Of a DNA stretch of 64,000 nucleotides, positions 1 to 13,300 are shown piece after piece. The stretch is from assembly GCA_028583415.1 (NCBI GenBank), contig CM053269.1, forward strand, positions 53,061,007 to 53,125,006. Direction: 5' to 3'. Both the position numbers and the translations under genes were made by a program. Under the pieces are notes generated by a model. It was given only the letters and a program-made list of their open reading frames with translations, made no database searches and was not told the DNA's origin. Origin of the DNA: Protea cynaroides (taxonomy: Eukaryota; Streptophyta; Magnoliopsida; Proteales; Proteaceae). Position 1 is the first letter of the stretch. Each line of letters starts with the position of its first letter.

Positions 1-1860
1 CTACATACCGGTTGACCGGTATGTCTATACGGACAGACTAGTCAGATCTGAAAACAGATCTCTGTGGGTCTTTCTTGTCAAATCTCAACCTTATGGACTT
101 TCCTAACGTAGGAGACTTCTCAAAAACTTAACCTAGCCTATATAAGGACTTCTAAACCTCCTTAAACTTCTTTGATTGATTCTCACAAACCCTAGAGAGG
201 AGAATGAGATCTGAAGAGGAGAAAGGAGCTAAGAAAAGAAGAAGAAGAGATTTCATTGGACGAAGAACACCATAATTAGCAAACCAATGGTAAGTGCTTG
301 TACTTTTCTCTAGGTTCAGTAAACTTGATGATTGATCAATACCATGCATGGCTAGATATTGATCTAAAATCTTAAATTACCGTTAAACCCTAATTCGGTT
401 GATAAACCCTAGATTCAAATTCTAGACCAAGGTTCATTAGAACGTAGGACTTCAATAGAAAATAAAACAAATCTTATTACATTGCTCAGGCCTAGAATGC
501 ATAGGAGGAACCCTAGAAGTCAAGTGCGATGATTGAAGGAAGACGAACATCAAGTTGGTGGCCTTTCGAAGGCATACTGGTCGACCATACCGGTGGCACT
601 AGGTGCTAGTGCCACCCACCTAGTGCCACCGGTATATGAGACTAGTACCTCTCGGGTAGCCTGCCAAGGCTGTCCGGTCGACTATACCGGTCACACCACT
701 GTACAGTGACTTGCGACCGATATATGCGACTAGTATGTCTAGAATTAGGAAGTTTTTGATCCAGTTGGATTTCGATCAACGTAAAATCCACGAAACTAAT
801 TCTAATCAAACCCTAATGTCGTATAGGACCTTGTGATAACGAGGTTAGACTCTGTGACATGGAGCAAGCTAGCAATCAAGCGTCAAGTAAGGTAATCAGA
901 CTCAAACCCTAATTAATTAATAACAATAAAACGTTGTTAATAATTACCTTGTTCTATGGAGTGTTGCTTGTATATATTCACATGTCATCTTTACTTTCAG
1001 TTATTATATTTTGTTCATGATTACTCACTATGCTAGGATGTGATTGTTAAGTATATGAATGTTTTCGTTGGTGTGTGGAATAGGAAAGATCAGGGGTCTT
1101 GGATCATTCCTTACACTAGCACCCTTTCGTATCGCTACTATCTTAACATGCTTGGTACTCGTAGGGTATCAAGGGGAGGGCGTGGCATTGTGGTTTCCAG
1201 CCTGACCACCAGACTCGAGTTCTATCTCTATACTGTAGGGAGCTGTACTGGGATAGGACCTACTGTGATGATATATAGGATTGGTTAGTGATGAGCCTAC
1301 TTGTAAGCTCTCGTCAATAGGGGTGTAGGTATTGGTACGATAAAAGGGTATCAGGGAGAGGACGTGGGATGGAGGTGCAACCTGCCTACCAGACTGTAGC
1401 TCTATCTCTATATCGAAGTGAGTGATGTGGGACGATATCAGTATGTGATCTGTTGGACATGCTCATACTCTCTGCATGAAGGTGCGGTGACCGTCAAACC
1501 TTACCATAGCACCGTGTAAGTATACCAGACCAAATGTGAATGTTACTCATGCATATTGCTTGTTGCATTGTCTAATTTTCTTACTAAGCTAAGTTGTGAA
1601 CTCACCCTTGTATATATACATGTTTTTAAATGTTAACGCAGATTATACTATGGAGGACTACGTGAATGCTCCAGTGTATGGAGGTGTTGCTGTTTTGAAT
1701 GTGCAAGTAGGAGAGAACAAGCATAACACATCATACAAGTGCCCTTACTGCATGTTCTCTAGGATGATTTTAGTTTATTTTATTTTATTTCAATTGGATT
1801 TATAAATAATATAAAGATATTTTATTTATGTTTTGGTGTTTAGATAATTGGATAATTTAT
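1..1860. repeat. Degenerate LTR-retroelement-derived sequence, no intact gene
   Basis: No credible protein is encoded. A motif beginning GGGTATCAAGGGGAGGGCGT occurs near 1166 and again, diverged, near 1348, each time followed by a related stretch on a purine-rich context, so two old copies of a unit of about 180 bp are present. The stretch near 1500-1600 (statement of a 'TACTCATGCATATTGCTTG' type) resembles non-coding or LTR parts of plant gypsy elements as I remember them; that assignment is inference. No LTR ends or target duplication could be placed, and the left edge is cut by the window. Confidence 0.4.
587..635. repeat. Perfect 19-bp inverted repeat with 11-nt loop
   Basis: The arms 587-605 and 617-635 are exactly complementary (left arm ATACCGGTGGCACTAGGTG). 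The loop repeats the CTAGTGCCACC part of the right arm. The motif GGTCGAC..ATACCGGT also occurs near 680-695, and an inverse form lies at 8-21, so the hairpin sits in a group of related ACCGGT palindromes within retroelement-derived DNA. Confidence 0.7.
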
Positions 1861-3596
1861 TTTATTTATCAATAGAAGTACTTAGTTCATTTACATTAAG
1901 ACTTCCGCTATAATTAATTATATTCTAATTATAGTTATGTGCATTGGCTTGTGTACGTCGACACTGTCATAACAAGATCTTAGTATGAACCGTTGATTTA
2001 ATAGAGATTCACTTACACTTTAGTTCAATCAGAATTAAGGTATGACACCAAAATTCATGAAAAATAGAATTGATCCAAGGACGATTTTGATCCAAATCGA
2101 GTCCAAGTCATTGCACTTGAACCCTAAATGGGTCCTTCATCCTTAGACAACACAGATGAAGGCACCCTCGATAAATCAGAATCCTCCTGTTAATTATAAA
2201 GTTATGGCTCTACCACCAGCCATAATCATAAAGTGATGGGCTAAGAACAGACCATTATCCAAATAATTTGTGCTTATATGACCATCAAGACAGCCAGTGA
2301 AGGCCATGCCATGATGGCAGTCCCTTACATAATGCTTGTAAACCATCTTCGTGACAACAATACAACATACAATTTGCGATTTCCTTCATTTTTTGACCAC
2401 AAAAATTATGGTATACATCTTGCGTTGAAGTCACACTTCAATAAAATTATGCGTTTGGATTATAAAGTTTTATCGTGTAGCAGCTTGCAATGCTTTGGGA
2501 AAAGACAGTGACTCATTGGGATATGTCATGCAGACATATGAATTAAACTATAAATGAACATGAAATCAGTAAAAATTCTTATTAACATAAAAGGTTCCAG
2601 CCCAAGATCAATTTATAACCTTCAATCCAATCCATGGAAGTAAGGAGAAGGGTAAAATTAGTAATTAGAATTACAGGAGCTATGATCCCATTTTCTAAAG
2701 AATCCTAAAAGGTGAAGAAGATGAAGAACATGATTGTAGAAATGTTGAGCTTAATCAAAATTATTGATCTTAAACATTGGATTAATTGATGAGATGCCCT
2801 CACATGAGTGTCGTAACCATCAGCAGTAGGGCCCATTTCAAGGTTAATTATGTTTTGCAAATCTATACCATAGCGGTTAATCCAGCCTTATTTTACATTT
2901 ACATTGTTCGTTAACGCAAATGGCTTTAAATGGCCATTTCACATTATGAATCGTCCTCGAATAAGATCACAACAGTAATCATTACCCGTGGTATAGCAAA
3001 TGTGGCAATGTACCTTTGCTTGTTCTTCTGCAATCGACACTGTCGACGATCCTACATAAACCATTTACTTTTATCAATTATATGTTCTTCTTAATCATGT
3101 ATGTATGTGTGATTGCATTGTGAAAGAGAAAAACAGTGAAAAAAATAAAAAGAGAAAATGGGTAAAGAGATAATTAACCTGACACCATCACCACAAGAAA
3201 ACCAATTTCAATGAAACCTGCTTCCATATCTTTATGCGGAAGAGCTATAGGAGAATGTGATTAGCCTTTTCAACTCTTCTCAAGGACTAGCAATATCACC
3301 TTTCTCAATTCAAGGATTTGTTTCTCAATTCAAAGATATAAAAATACGAGCTACTTATTTCCATGTAAAAAGATGGGGAGAAAAACAATAAAATTGGATT
3401 TCTCATTATTTTTTCAAAGGAAAAAAATTTCAAAAAAAAAAAAAATTTTTTAAACCATAAAGGATTAATTAAGGATCTCTACGGGAAACTTCAAACAAGT
3501 GGAAGAACTGAAGAGGAAAGAAGAGATATTCATACCTGAAACGGTGACTCTGCAAACAAGTAGAAGCAGGATTAGAAGTCTTGGAAAGCTAAACAT
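1861..3596. other. Intergenic, AT-rich, nothing recognised
   Basis: Only short chance reading frames are present, with no splice-consistent coding signal. I see no RNA gene or clear transposon boundary. A homopolymer-rich patch lies near 3410-3450. Confidence 0.5.
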
Positions 3597-4119
3597 GTAG
3601 GGATTTTAATCCCAATAAAATTATTCCAATCGATCCCATATAGAGAATAAAACACATTAAGCAATACCATAGTCAAAAAATAATAAATGAGACATACGTC
3701 TTCATTGGAGATTGATTTTCGATATTTTCTTCCTTTTGATTTTCACAGAGATCTTCTACAGCCTCCTCTCCCTTGGATACGGTCCTTTTTTTGATTTCAC
3801 ACTGAAAGAGGTTAGGATTCAAACAGAATGATTCTAAAAGTTCAATGATTTTAAATCTATATGGAAACTCTGATACCACTGTAGTCCATATGGAAAGATT
3901 CTGACACTACTGTAGGAATTTTAATCATAATAAAATCATTCCAATCGATCCCATATAGAGAATAAAACACATTGAGCAATACTATAATCAAATAATAATA
4001 AGTGGGACATACCTCTTCGTTAGAGAATGATTTTCGACTTTTTCTTCCTTTTGATTTTCATAGAAATTTTCTACAGCCTTCTCTCCCTTAGGTATGAGTC
4101 CCTTTCTTGATTTCACACA
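3597..4119. repeat. Direct repeat, two copies of about 207 bp at 315-bp period
   Basis: Copy 1 (about 3597-3803) and copy 2 (about 3911-4119) share long identical runs such as CCAATCGATCCCATATAGAG and TTCTTCCTTTTGATTTTCA. Small substitutions and indels separate them. Reading frames on the minus strand exist in both copies but contain different frame changes and resemble no family I know. The spacer holds a TCTGATACCACTGTAG-like phrase often found beside retroelements. This looks like an old local duplication, possibly of a mobile element piece. Confidence 0.65.
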
Positions 4120-7100
4120 AAAAGAAACTATAGGAATCCCTGCCACATATTTATAATAACTATATATCAAATATATTTCAATCCTATAACAGAATTTTTG
4201 TTTATATTAGTTAGGAGATAATCAATCAATCCTTGATTGGATTCCCACTAGTTATACAAAGTAAGTGCAATAATATTGTCCATAATAAAATATTGGATAT
4301 ATAAAATTTTACAGAACAATCTCATCCTCTCTCTGCAAGTTCTTAAGATTAAATCTCTCTCAACTTCTCTTCGTTGGGTTAATCTTTTATGTACCCGGTT
4401 AGTAGCTGTAGGCCTTGTTGTCTTGTTTTTTTTTTTTTTTCTTTTTTTTTTTTTTGAGCTTGCTTGTTGTGTATAGACAAACAATAAGCATTTTTAGCGA
4501 TGAGAGATATATACCCTTTTAGGTTGTGAAGTTGGTGAGAAATATAATCACCGACGGACCTCTATTCCGTGTCGTGAATTTAGATGATGGCTGCTACAGA
4601 GACGAACTTGCGAAACAAACCCCTGCGTCGGTAAAAATCAATGGCGACGGAAAATTACCGTCGCCAAAAATGCATATTATTGTAGTGGTATATGTATTTT
4701 TTTTGGGCAAAAATTTTGGTAATCTAATAAATGCTATATTTGTAACCTGCTAAATGTTACCATTTTTTTTTTTTCTGATCACCTTAAGTTTCATTTGTTT
4801 CCTTGTAAATTTTTAAACATGAGAAAAATCTTACTTCATATTTTATCTCTGCCATATGATTGTGATTTATGAGAGTTATGTGACCCATTCAAAGCAACAA
4901 AGATGGCCTACTGAAATTTCATAAGGGAAAAATTTTGTAATTTTTTTTTTACCACGTGACCTGCTGATTGGACACAAGCCTAGCTAGCTAGAGTGATAAA
5001 TGAATATTGAATTTACCACCCAAATAATCCTATGAATAGCAATTTTTTCCACAAAAATATGTTGATCTAAGGGTGAAATATCTCCAGATTATTTTGGATC
5101 CTTTGCTTATATTACCAATCAAGCTTTTACAATATCCGAGTTGGCAAAGGTTCTTTCAAGTATGTCAATTCCTGTGAGCTTTGGGATTGATTCAACCTGA
5201 TCCGGATCAGGTTGGGATCAGTAAATCATGCCCGATTCCTTGTTCTTAAACCATATATTACCAATAAGATTATAATAATAAAACAAAAGAAATTAAAATT
5301 AAATCAAAACTAAAATAGAAACTTTTGTAATAATTACTCTCTGATTGTGTAATTAATTCTAACTTTCTAAGTATAATTATGGGAAAATTTCACGCACCCT
5401 TGAGATATATTTGTAATTCAATCATAAGAATTTATATATACATACATGCCCTTTTTTTCTTTTTCTTTTTTGGGTAATTTTATGAAAATTAGACATACAT
5501 TCTTTCACTTTCAATCTGCCATTCTATCATGGTATATTACTCATTGAGATAGTGGCTAGCTGCATCATCCAATTGGATTCCCAATTCTTTTGCTGGTCCA
5601 TTTTCTGCAGACAGGAAATGGTTTGGAGTTATCTGATTTCATCAATTGTCCGGAGGGGGTAAATTATACATATATAGAACTCCTTTTTTCTGCAAATGTC
5701 AATCTAATTTTGGTAGTAACTAGTAACAGTGAACTTTCTTAGTTTTCACTCAATATATACATATAAAATTTTTTTTTGTGAATTGAATCATAAGAACGAT
5801 ACTATGTCTTTTGACATGATCGAAGAAACAAACAAAAACACAATGAAAGGAGACTGATAGAAAATTACACGATATTTGTCGATTACTAGTATGAGTTATG
5901 AAAGACGAATTAATTAAGGAGAAAGGAATAAATAAATTTCACCTACACACGCTCACTTTGTTGTTGTGGGGACAACGTTTGATAAAAAAATCACTGAAGT
6001 ATGATAAACTTGTAAGTAAAGGAAATTCCTAATTCTCTCTCTATGCTCTCAACCAATTCAAATACTACAACAATATGCATTTTTGACAATGAAAATTAGC
6101 TACGGAAACCAATTTTCCATTCCCAAAAATAGTATTTAGCAAAGGAATTCCTACAATCCATAGCGGTAAAAAAATTTTCATATTAGTGAGCTAAGAAGAC
6201 CCAAGCATCATGGAGACATGGCATCTGTCACGGACTACAGGTTGGGCCTATCGCTTAGTAGATTCCATCTATAACATTAGATGGTAAAATTCAGCTTGAT
6301 AGGATGATTATCTATCATATGATCTACAGTGTACTCATCATTTACGGCAATTTTTAAGTTATAAGTTGTGGAAGCAAGATGGTTGTTTCATTTCAAGAAC
6401 ACTACATCAAAAAAATAAAAAGCTTAGATCACGTAGAAAGTTGTTTGGGGCTGAATGAATTTTCAGGTGTCCTGATTTATCGAAGTTTAGATTCAGCAAT
6501 GCATTCATTACAACTCAAATCACTTTCCAAAGAAAACCAGCCTGACAATGTGATTAGGATCTAGTATTTTTACTATATTTATTGGATGATCAGGAAACTG
6601 TAGAGTAAGTGTAAAAAGTAAATTGCAGATCATATGGTGGACAATCATCTGATCATGAACCAATTCAATATCTGAAAGAGGATCTATAATAACGGTAGGT
6701 CCTGTTCCTGACTTGATGCTAACTGTTAGCTCCCCAGAACCATGGTAAGGCCCCACATAGGACCCAAGGCGCTCTTTATGACTGAGAACGTCAAATATTA
6801 TCTGATATTCTAAGATCAATTTCCACGTCTGACCGGAATTAGATAAACTAAAGTTGTGGAGTTTGAATTTTTATTCAGATGATGAATTAGTTGATTCAAT
6901 GAGAATCTAATGTGCGGACTAACTAATCACCAACAGATTAACTTCGGAACTTAACAATTGCAGGCTATTTGGGCTCCTTCGACCCAAACTGAGCCTTACT
7001 ACTACAAAAGAGAGGGAAGGAAGAATATAAAATCAAATTTAAAGGGTACAATGGAAGTTCAAAGCAAACAGTTAATGCTTCCTTGGTAGTTCATGTCTAA

Positions 7101-7360
7101 TAAGACAATACATGAAGAGATCCTAAATGGCTAAAACAGAAAATTCCAAAATAGAAATAAGAATGGAACCTGTAAAAGTTAGAACTTGCAAACCAGTTTC
7201 CTGATCGTTTTATGTGAAAATCTACCACAATGCAATGAGCGTCTGGCAAGATTATCATTAGACTCATGGAGCCATTTATTAAATCCACAAACAGAATAGC
7301 TAGAAATTCATTAAAATAGAGATATCAAAAATAAGGACTAAGAAAAAGAAGTCCCTGATC
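4120..7360. other. Intergenic 3' of MVD, with possible CACTA-type end fragments
   Basis: There is no gene. A phrase ending GCATATTATTGTAGTG at 4673-4688 reads inverted as CACTACAATAATATGC, the usual start of CACTA transposons. A closely similar ACTACAACAATATGC begins near 6065, with a possible partner TATTAGTG near 6187. The segment before 4688 has a short GGCGACGG / CCGTCGCC inverted pair. No 3-bp target duplications were convincing, so these are fragments at best. Positions about 7000-7360 would include the 3' UTR of MVD. Confidence 0.35.
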
Positions 7361-10300
7361 TTACTTTGGCAACCCAGTTTTGGGGTGGAGAAGGGCTTGG
7401 CTTTCATCAGCTAACAAAACCGGGCCTCTACCTGGTCTGGTGCAGATGAAATAACTGACATCGCCTGCATGTCTCTGAGATGGGACATTATCTTTAAGCT
7501 CTGGAGGTGATGGCAAAGCTTCTACATCTTTCATTGATTTAACACCAGCATCTTTTAGTATTGTTTTGTCTCCCAGCACATAACTGAAATTTTATTGAAA
7601 GACCAATCAGCTTCAGGCGTAAAATACAAGTGTGATGTCTTTCCTAAGAGGTCTACTTTATTGCATTTCAGAAAATATCTGAACATGCCATACCTATCCA
7701 TGTCAGTATCTGGAAGTGGGGGAAAGAAGAACAGCAGCCTTTGAAGCAGAAGGGAAGCAACTTCTCTGTTACGGGCAATTAAAACTGCATTGGGCCCCGC
7801 ATCAAAAGTGTAGGCAACCTGTCAATTACCCCTAAATTAGTCCCACCTCCAATTTACCAAATTAGCCATTGTAATAAAATAGAAAATAAGAGAAGAAATA
7901 GAAGAGGAGAGAGAGAGAGAGAGAAAAAAAACAAAATCATTGTAACAAAATAGAAAATAAGAGAAGAAATAGAAGAGGAGAGAGAGAAAAAACAGAATCG
8001 AATTAGTATCTTGTTTCTTTTCTCATAGCTTGTATTTATATAAAATAAAAAAACAGTTACTAGATAGGATCTAGGACTCTAAAAGTCAAAGTCCTCATTA
8101 CAAACTAAAGATAAAATAAACTCAAAATAGAAAAAGGAAACTAACAAGCTTACTTGGTAAAGGAAACTAATAAAGTAAATTAATAAACTAATTAAGAGTC
8201 TACCAGTCCACTCAATTAGGACTAACTGATTTGACTAAGTCAAACAGTTAATTAGGATAGTATTTTATTTTGTTATGCTGACACCCCTCTCTCTCTCTCT
8301 CAAGCTGGAGCATGGGGGAATGTGAGATCTTCAGCTTGGAACAATGTACCAACAGAAGTGCAGTTGTAATAGCAGAAATATAGTATATAGCAGTAGATAA
8401 CAGCAACATCATAGGCCCACGTACTTACCCAAAATAAAAAAAAAAAAAAAAAAAAAACATCATAAGCCCACGTAGTAAACCCCAAGAGGAAGGTAAGCTC
8501 CAATACGATCAAAGAGATAGTAGAGGTTGCATCACATATAGGTAGTAGAGGCTGCATCATGTGCAAACTGCAAAAAGTAGAGGTTGCATCTCGTGCAGCT
8601 GGTAGTAGAGGTTGCATCACGTGCAACTAGAAATAGAGGTTGCAGCATGTGCAACTAGAAATAGAGGTTGCAGCACGTGCAACTGGTAGTAAAGACTACA
8701 TCACATACAACTGGTAGTAGATGTTGCATCACGTGCAACTTGAAGTAGAGGTTGCAGCACGTGCAACTGATAGTAAATGTTGCATCACGTACAACTAGTA
8801 GTAGAGGTTGCATCACGTACAACTGGTAGTAGAGATTGCATCATGTGCAACTGGTAATGTGCTCCAACATAAACATAGTAAAATGGTAGTAGACTTCATC
8901 ATGAGCAAGGAGTAAGCTCAATCATGAACGTAGTAGTAGGCTAGACTCTCTCAATGAGAAGGCACGAACTTGAACAGATATATATACATTCTCCCCCTCA
9001 CATGATACATTCCACGTAGACAAATTATGGCAAGAGACATAAAACTGTAGGATTTATATTTGAATATCAATAGGAACAAGATATCCAAATTTCAAAACCA
9101 TCCAACGGTTGGATTATAAAATATGGTAAAGTCCTAGTGAGACTAGGAATAGATAATGATGCAAGCAGATCAGATCAGAACAGATCTGATCAGATCAGTA
9201 TTGCAGGCAGCAGATCAGCAGAGCAACAACTCAGTAGTGTGGTTCAGCAGATCAGTTGTGTAGCAGTAGTGTCAAATCAGATCAGATCAAAGCAAATCTG
9301 GTCCGATTAGTACAGCATCAGCAGGGAAGATCTATGTATGTTGAGCAGAGCCGGCAACAACAAATCAGTTTAATAGTGGTAGCAGATTGGATCAGATTTA
9401 TTGAGCAGATCTGACCAAACTTGACAGCAGCAATAGTGAAGTTCAGTAGATCAGTAATAAAGGTAGGTAAGTAGTAGCAGTAGAAGGATCTAGATCAAGG
9501 ATTGATCACTAGATCAGACTAGTAATGGCTTGCGGCAGTAAGGAACAGAAACAGTACATCAGCGGAAAAGAGAAGCAACAGCAGCAATATTAGTATCTCA
9601 AGGATCAGATCTCAATCACAAAGATTGATCAAACCCATTAAGCAGCAATAATGTAGATCTGGTTCAGCACAGCAGATCAAAGTTGCTTTGAGATTAGATC
9701 TCAATGTTAGTAATAGACATGCAATGATCAAATCTGGAAACTAATCACAGAAGGCAGCAGTACTCACGGTAAAGAACAGATCTCCTTTGCAGCAGATTTG
9801 ATCTCATGGGCAACAGTAGACAAGCAAGAATAGACCTGAAAATCTGATTACAAAAGCAGCAGTAGTTACATCAATAAGGCAATGAACAGATCGGGAAATC
9901 TGGTCACCAAAGGCAGCCATAGTCACAACAGATCTGTATTAGATGGATCTGAACAGCAACACCATATTGCAGAGAGCAGCTATATACTGCAATAGATCAG
10001 ATCATAATCTGATGAAGTAACAATAATTAGCAGCAGATCAGAGATAGATCTGAATAGCAACACCATATCGCAAAGGGAAGCAGCAATATATCGCAATAGA
10101 TCAGATCAGAATCTGATGAAGTAACAATAAGTAGCAGCACATGGAGGCATAGAAGGTAATTGAACTTCTGATCAGATCATGAGCAAAGCTGATCAGATCT
10201 GGACAGACCAGTAGATCTCGATAGCAATAGCAGATAGGGTAAATAGTAGCAGTAGTAGGTATAATATGAAAAAACAGAAGCAGCAACGGTAGCTGCACAC

Positions 10301-13300
10301 CATGAAGGAGAATTTTAGACGACTCTCAAAACGGCACCCGCTCTAATACCATGTAACAAAGAAAATAAGGAAGAAATAAAGGAAGAGAGAGAGAGCAGAA
10401 TCGAATTAGTATCTTGCTCCTCTCCTTGTAGCTTGTATGTATAAAAAATAGGAAACAACAAATTAGATAGGATCTAGGACTCTATAAGTCTGGATCCTAG
10501 TTACAAACTAAAGATAAAGCGAACTCAAAATAGGAAAAGGAAACTAACAAACCCAATTGGTAAAGAAAACTAATAAAATAAACTAAAAAACTAACTAGGA
10601 GTCCACCAGTCCACACGATCAAGACTAAGTCAAAACAATTAGTTAGGATAGTATTTTATTTTTTACGTTAACAACTATCTAATTTACCATTGCAAGAGCC
10701 ATCACCAGATGGCATCTCATGGCATATAGACATCTTGGAGCTTGCAGATGTTTTGGATCCCCCCATCCCTCTAAATTTTATGTTTCACTTGACTTGGGTT
10801 CAGATTTCCGGTTGGCATTTTGCATATTCACTGGCTTTTCAGGGATAGGTTCAGGTAAATGAGCAGATAGCAAAAAATCCCAATCCAAAAAGAATGTATA
10901 TCTGTTGTCAATTGTACTCAGATATCTGTTGAGATAGTCATGTATTACATACAAATTCAAAAATGATTTTTATATATGTTCAGTAACCAGATATAAATTC
11001 AGATTGATATTTCCTCTGCTATTGTGATCCAGTGTTATACAATTATATCACTACTTTACACTGATAACATTCTTTGGATTTATTAGTATTTTTATGCGAA
11101 AAAAGTAATCCTTTTTTTAATCCAGCATTTATATTACTTAAGTATAAAGTATTAGTCAGACACAGTAGTGTTCAAATTTGCATACACTCAAATGAAAATC
11201 TACCAGGTATCAGATTGAATTCCAATATTGTATTTGAGTGTCAAAAAGAATGAGAATACTGGTTACATTAATCAGATCCCAACTCAGGTATATCCAATTC
11301 AAAATTTGATCAATTTATACTTAGGTTTATATCACTTATGTATTTAAGTTTAGAATGTACAATTGCTACAAAAGAAAATCCTAAACCAATAACTTTGCCT
11401 ATCAAGCATTTTAGCATGGACAATTCATAGTTGTCAAGGCGATAAGGCAATCCAAGGCGTTCGGGGCCATCCTGGTCGCCTAGGGGCGCCTAGGAGTTTC
11501 CTAGGCGACCAAGGCGTTCCCAGTGTATTTTTTTTTAATTTCTAAAATAATAATGCTATATTAATGTTTATATATATATGCAGCATTCTACATAAATAGT
11601 CAACATTTAAGACATAACTTAATTAATATGAAAAACCAACAAAGCAACAAATAATGAGTTAAGTAGACAACACGTATTTATGACTAACATTTGCATACTT
11701 CTAACAAATTTGATCGGAGTGTAACTCCTTTAATATAGTTTGGATTCAAGCTCGAATTCGTTGCAAAGCTAGCATAATCAGCTTTCCAACAAATCCAAGA
11801 TTGCTTGAATCCGAGTTATAATGGAGTTACATTCCAGTCAAACCTTGTTTGGAGTACGCGAATGATGTTTAAAGTTGTCTGAATGTAAATTATTTTTTGG
11901 GCATCAAAGCAAGAAATTATTTTGACGCGCTTTTGGTTTTTAGTGATACTTTACTATAATAAGATTTATGGAATTTTTATATTTGAAAAAAAAAACGAGC
12001 ATTTGGAAGTTGAAATCGCCCCCGCACCCAAAAATACGATTTTTGTTCTTGAACTGGAGGGTTGACTTTTTATCCTTCTGGAATTTGAATTTTAGACTAT
12101 TTTTATTAGATTCAAATGGGGGGTATTTGCTTATTTTAAAGAAACATTTACTTAAATGATATTAGTCATAAATAAGTATTGTCTGATAAATGTTGTTAAG
12201 TACTGCCTGATAAATGTTGTTCCTATCTAACCTAATAAATCTTGTGAAGAAAATTCAGAGATCAAAGGAAAATATGAGAACAAAAAAAGACTACATTGAA
12301 AACAAGGCAGCCGCCAGACATTTTGGGCGTCCAAGGTGCCCTAGGCGTCTCCTAGGAGACACCCAGGCACCCTGGGCGACTGCCTTTCTTATGTTCATAA
12401 GGCGCCTGGAACCCAGGCCTATAATAACCGCCCGAACGCAACGCCTAGGCGATGCCTTGACAACTATGGGACAGTTCTATAGAAGGGTCTCCCAAACAAT
12501 TAAGCATCCCTCGGAACAACCTTTTTTGTGAAAAGAAACTGAAGCTAAGTACCTGCATTGAAATTTCAAGTTTGTGAAGCAATTTTCAGGTAAGCATTCC
12601 TCGATTCCAAGCTAGCAATATATGTTTTTTTTTCTTCTTCTTTTTTCTTTTCTTTTTTTTTTTTTTTTTTTGGGGGGGGGGGGGTCAAAATGTAAAAGAT
12701 CAGTATGTCAATGTAATGTAACAAGTAAGACTCCGAATCAAGCAATGAGGATGATGAAATAGAATGGCAGCTTGGGAGAAAAAGCAAGACCAACAACTGG
12801 ATTGGATATCCAAAACAGGAAGTCAAACCTAAAAGTGCATCAATTGCATTGTAATAATCCCCTAAAAATGGCAGATATGCAAACAATTAAATGCAATATT
12901 GGATATTCATATCATTTTACTCTAAACAAATGAATGATGCTTGAAGCAAGGTATATAATTATAGTCTGCTAGGAGAGAAAATCAAATCTAAATGTAACTA
13001 GGGGAAATTCCTACTCATATTATCTATTGAGAAGGAGCTCTCTATCAATGTTTTGGCCAATCCACTGACAAAAATGGTGACTTCTGAATAGAACTCTAGA
13101 AACCACACCTGAGGTGTTCCTTCAAACCGATTCCATTTCTCCATGTAGTTGATTATCCTGAAAAAGAGTTTCTCTATTAACACTAAAATTCTAAGGAAAT
13201 ACAAATAAATCCCAGACATACAACTATATATAAACAAGCAAACGGAAAAGCAGTGGTTAAAATAAAGAATAAAGACCAAAGAATAGGACTTGCCTGTGTG

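Larger units (their letters stand above)
7870..10673 (-). mobile_element. Non-autonomous LTR retrotransposon, 2.8 kb, in MVD intron 8
   Basis: The left LTR is about 7870-8283 and the right LTR 10352-10673. Both run TGTAA..C/TAACA-like and share a TATA-type patch and long identical runs. The primer-binding site beside the right LTR, GCTCTAATACCA at 10340-10351, is a one-base variant of the complement of initiator-Met tRNA, so the element reads on the minus strand, as MVD does. A purine-rich tract (pyrimidine on +) abuts the left LTR at 8284. The 2.07-kb interior encodes no protein: it is an array of CACGTG-containing units, then a GATC-rich stretch. The left LTR start is tandemly duplicated (7870 and 7941). 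Flanks GCCAT/ACTAT are not a clear target duplication. The ends are shared with the elements at 60344 and 62597. Confidence 0.85.

Noticed and set aside
6520..6819. Minus-strand frame of 99 codons just 3' of MVD
   Set aside because: No domain, no start context or splice partner, and no resemblance to known proteins.
8515..8855. Regular ~28-bp repeats looking like a CRISPR array
   Set aside because: There are no unique spacers between repeats, the units are diverged and contiguous, the setting is a plant intron, and there are no cas genes. It is a tandem array inside an LTR element.
12214..12531. Reading frame of 105 codons
   Set aside because: It lies across the terminal repeat of the TIR element; its Arg/Pro-rich end is simply CCTAGGCG repeats translated.
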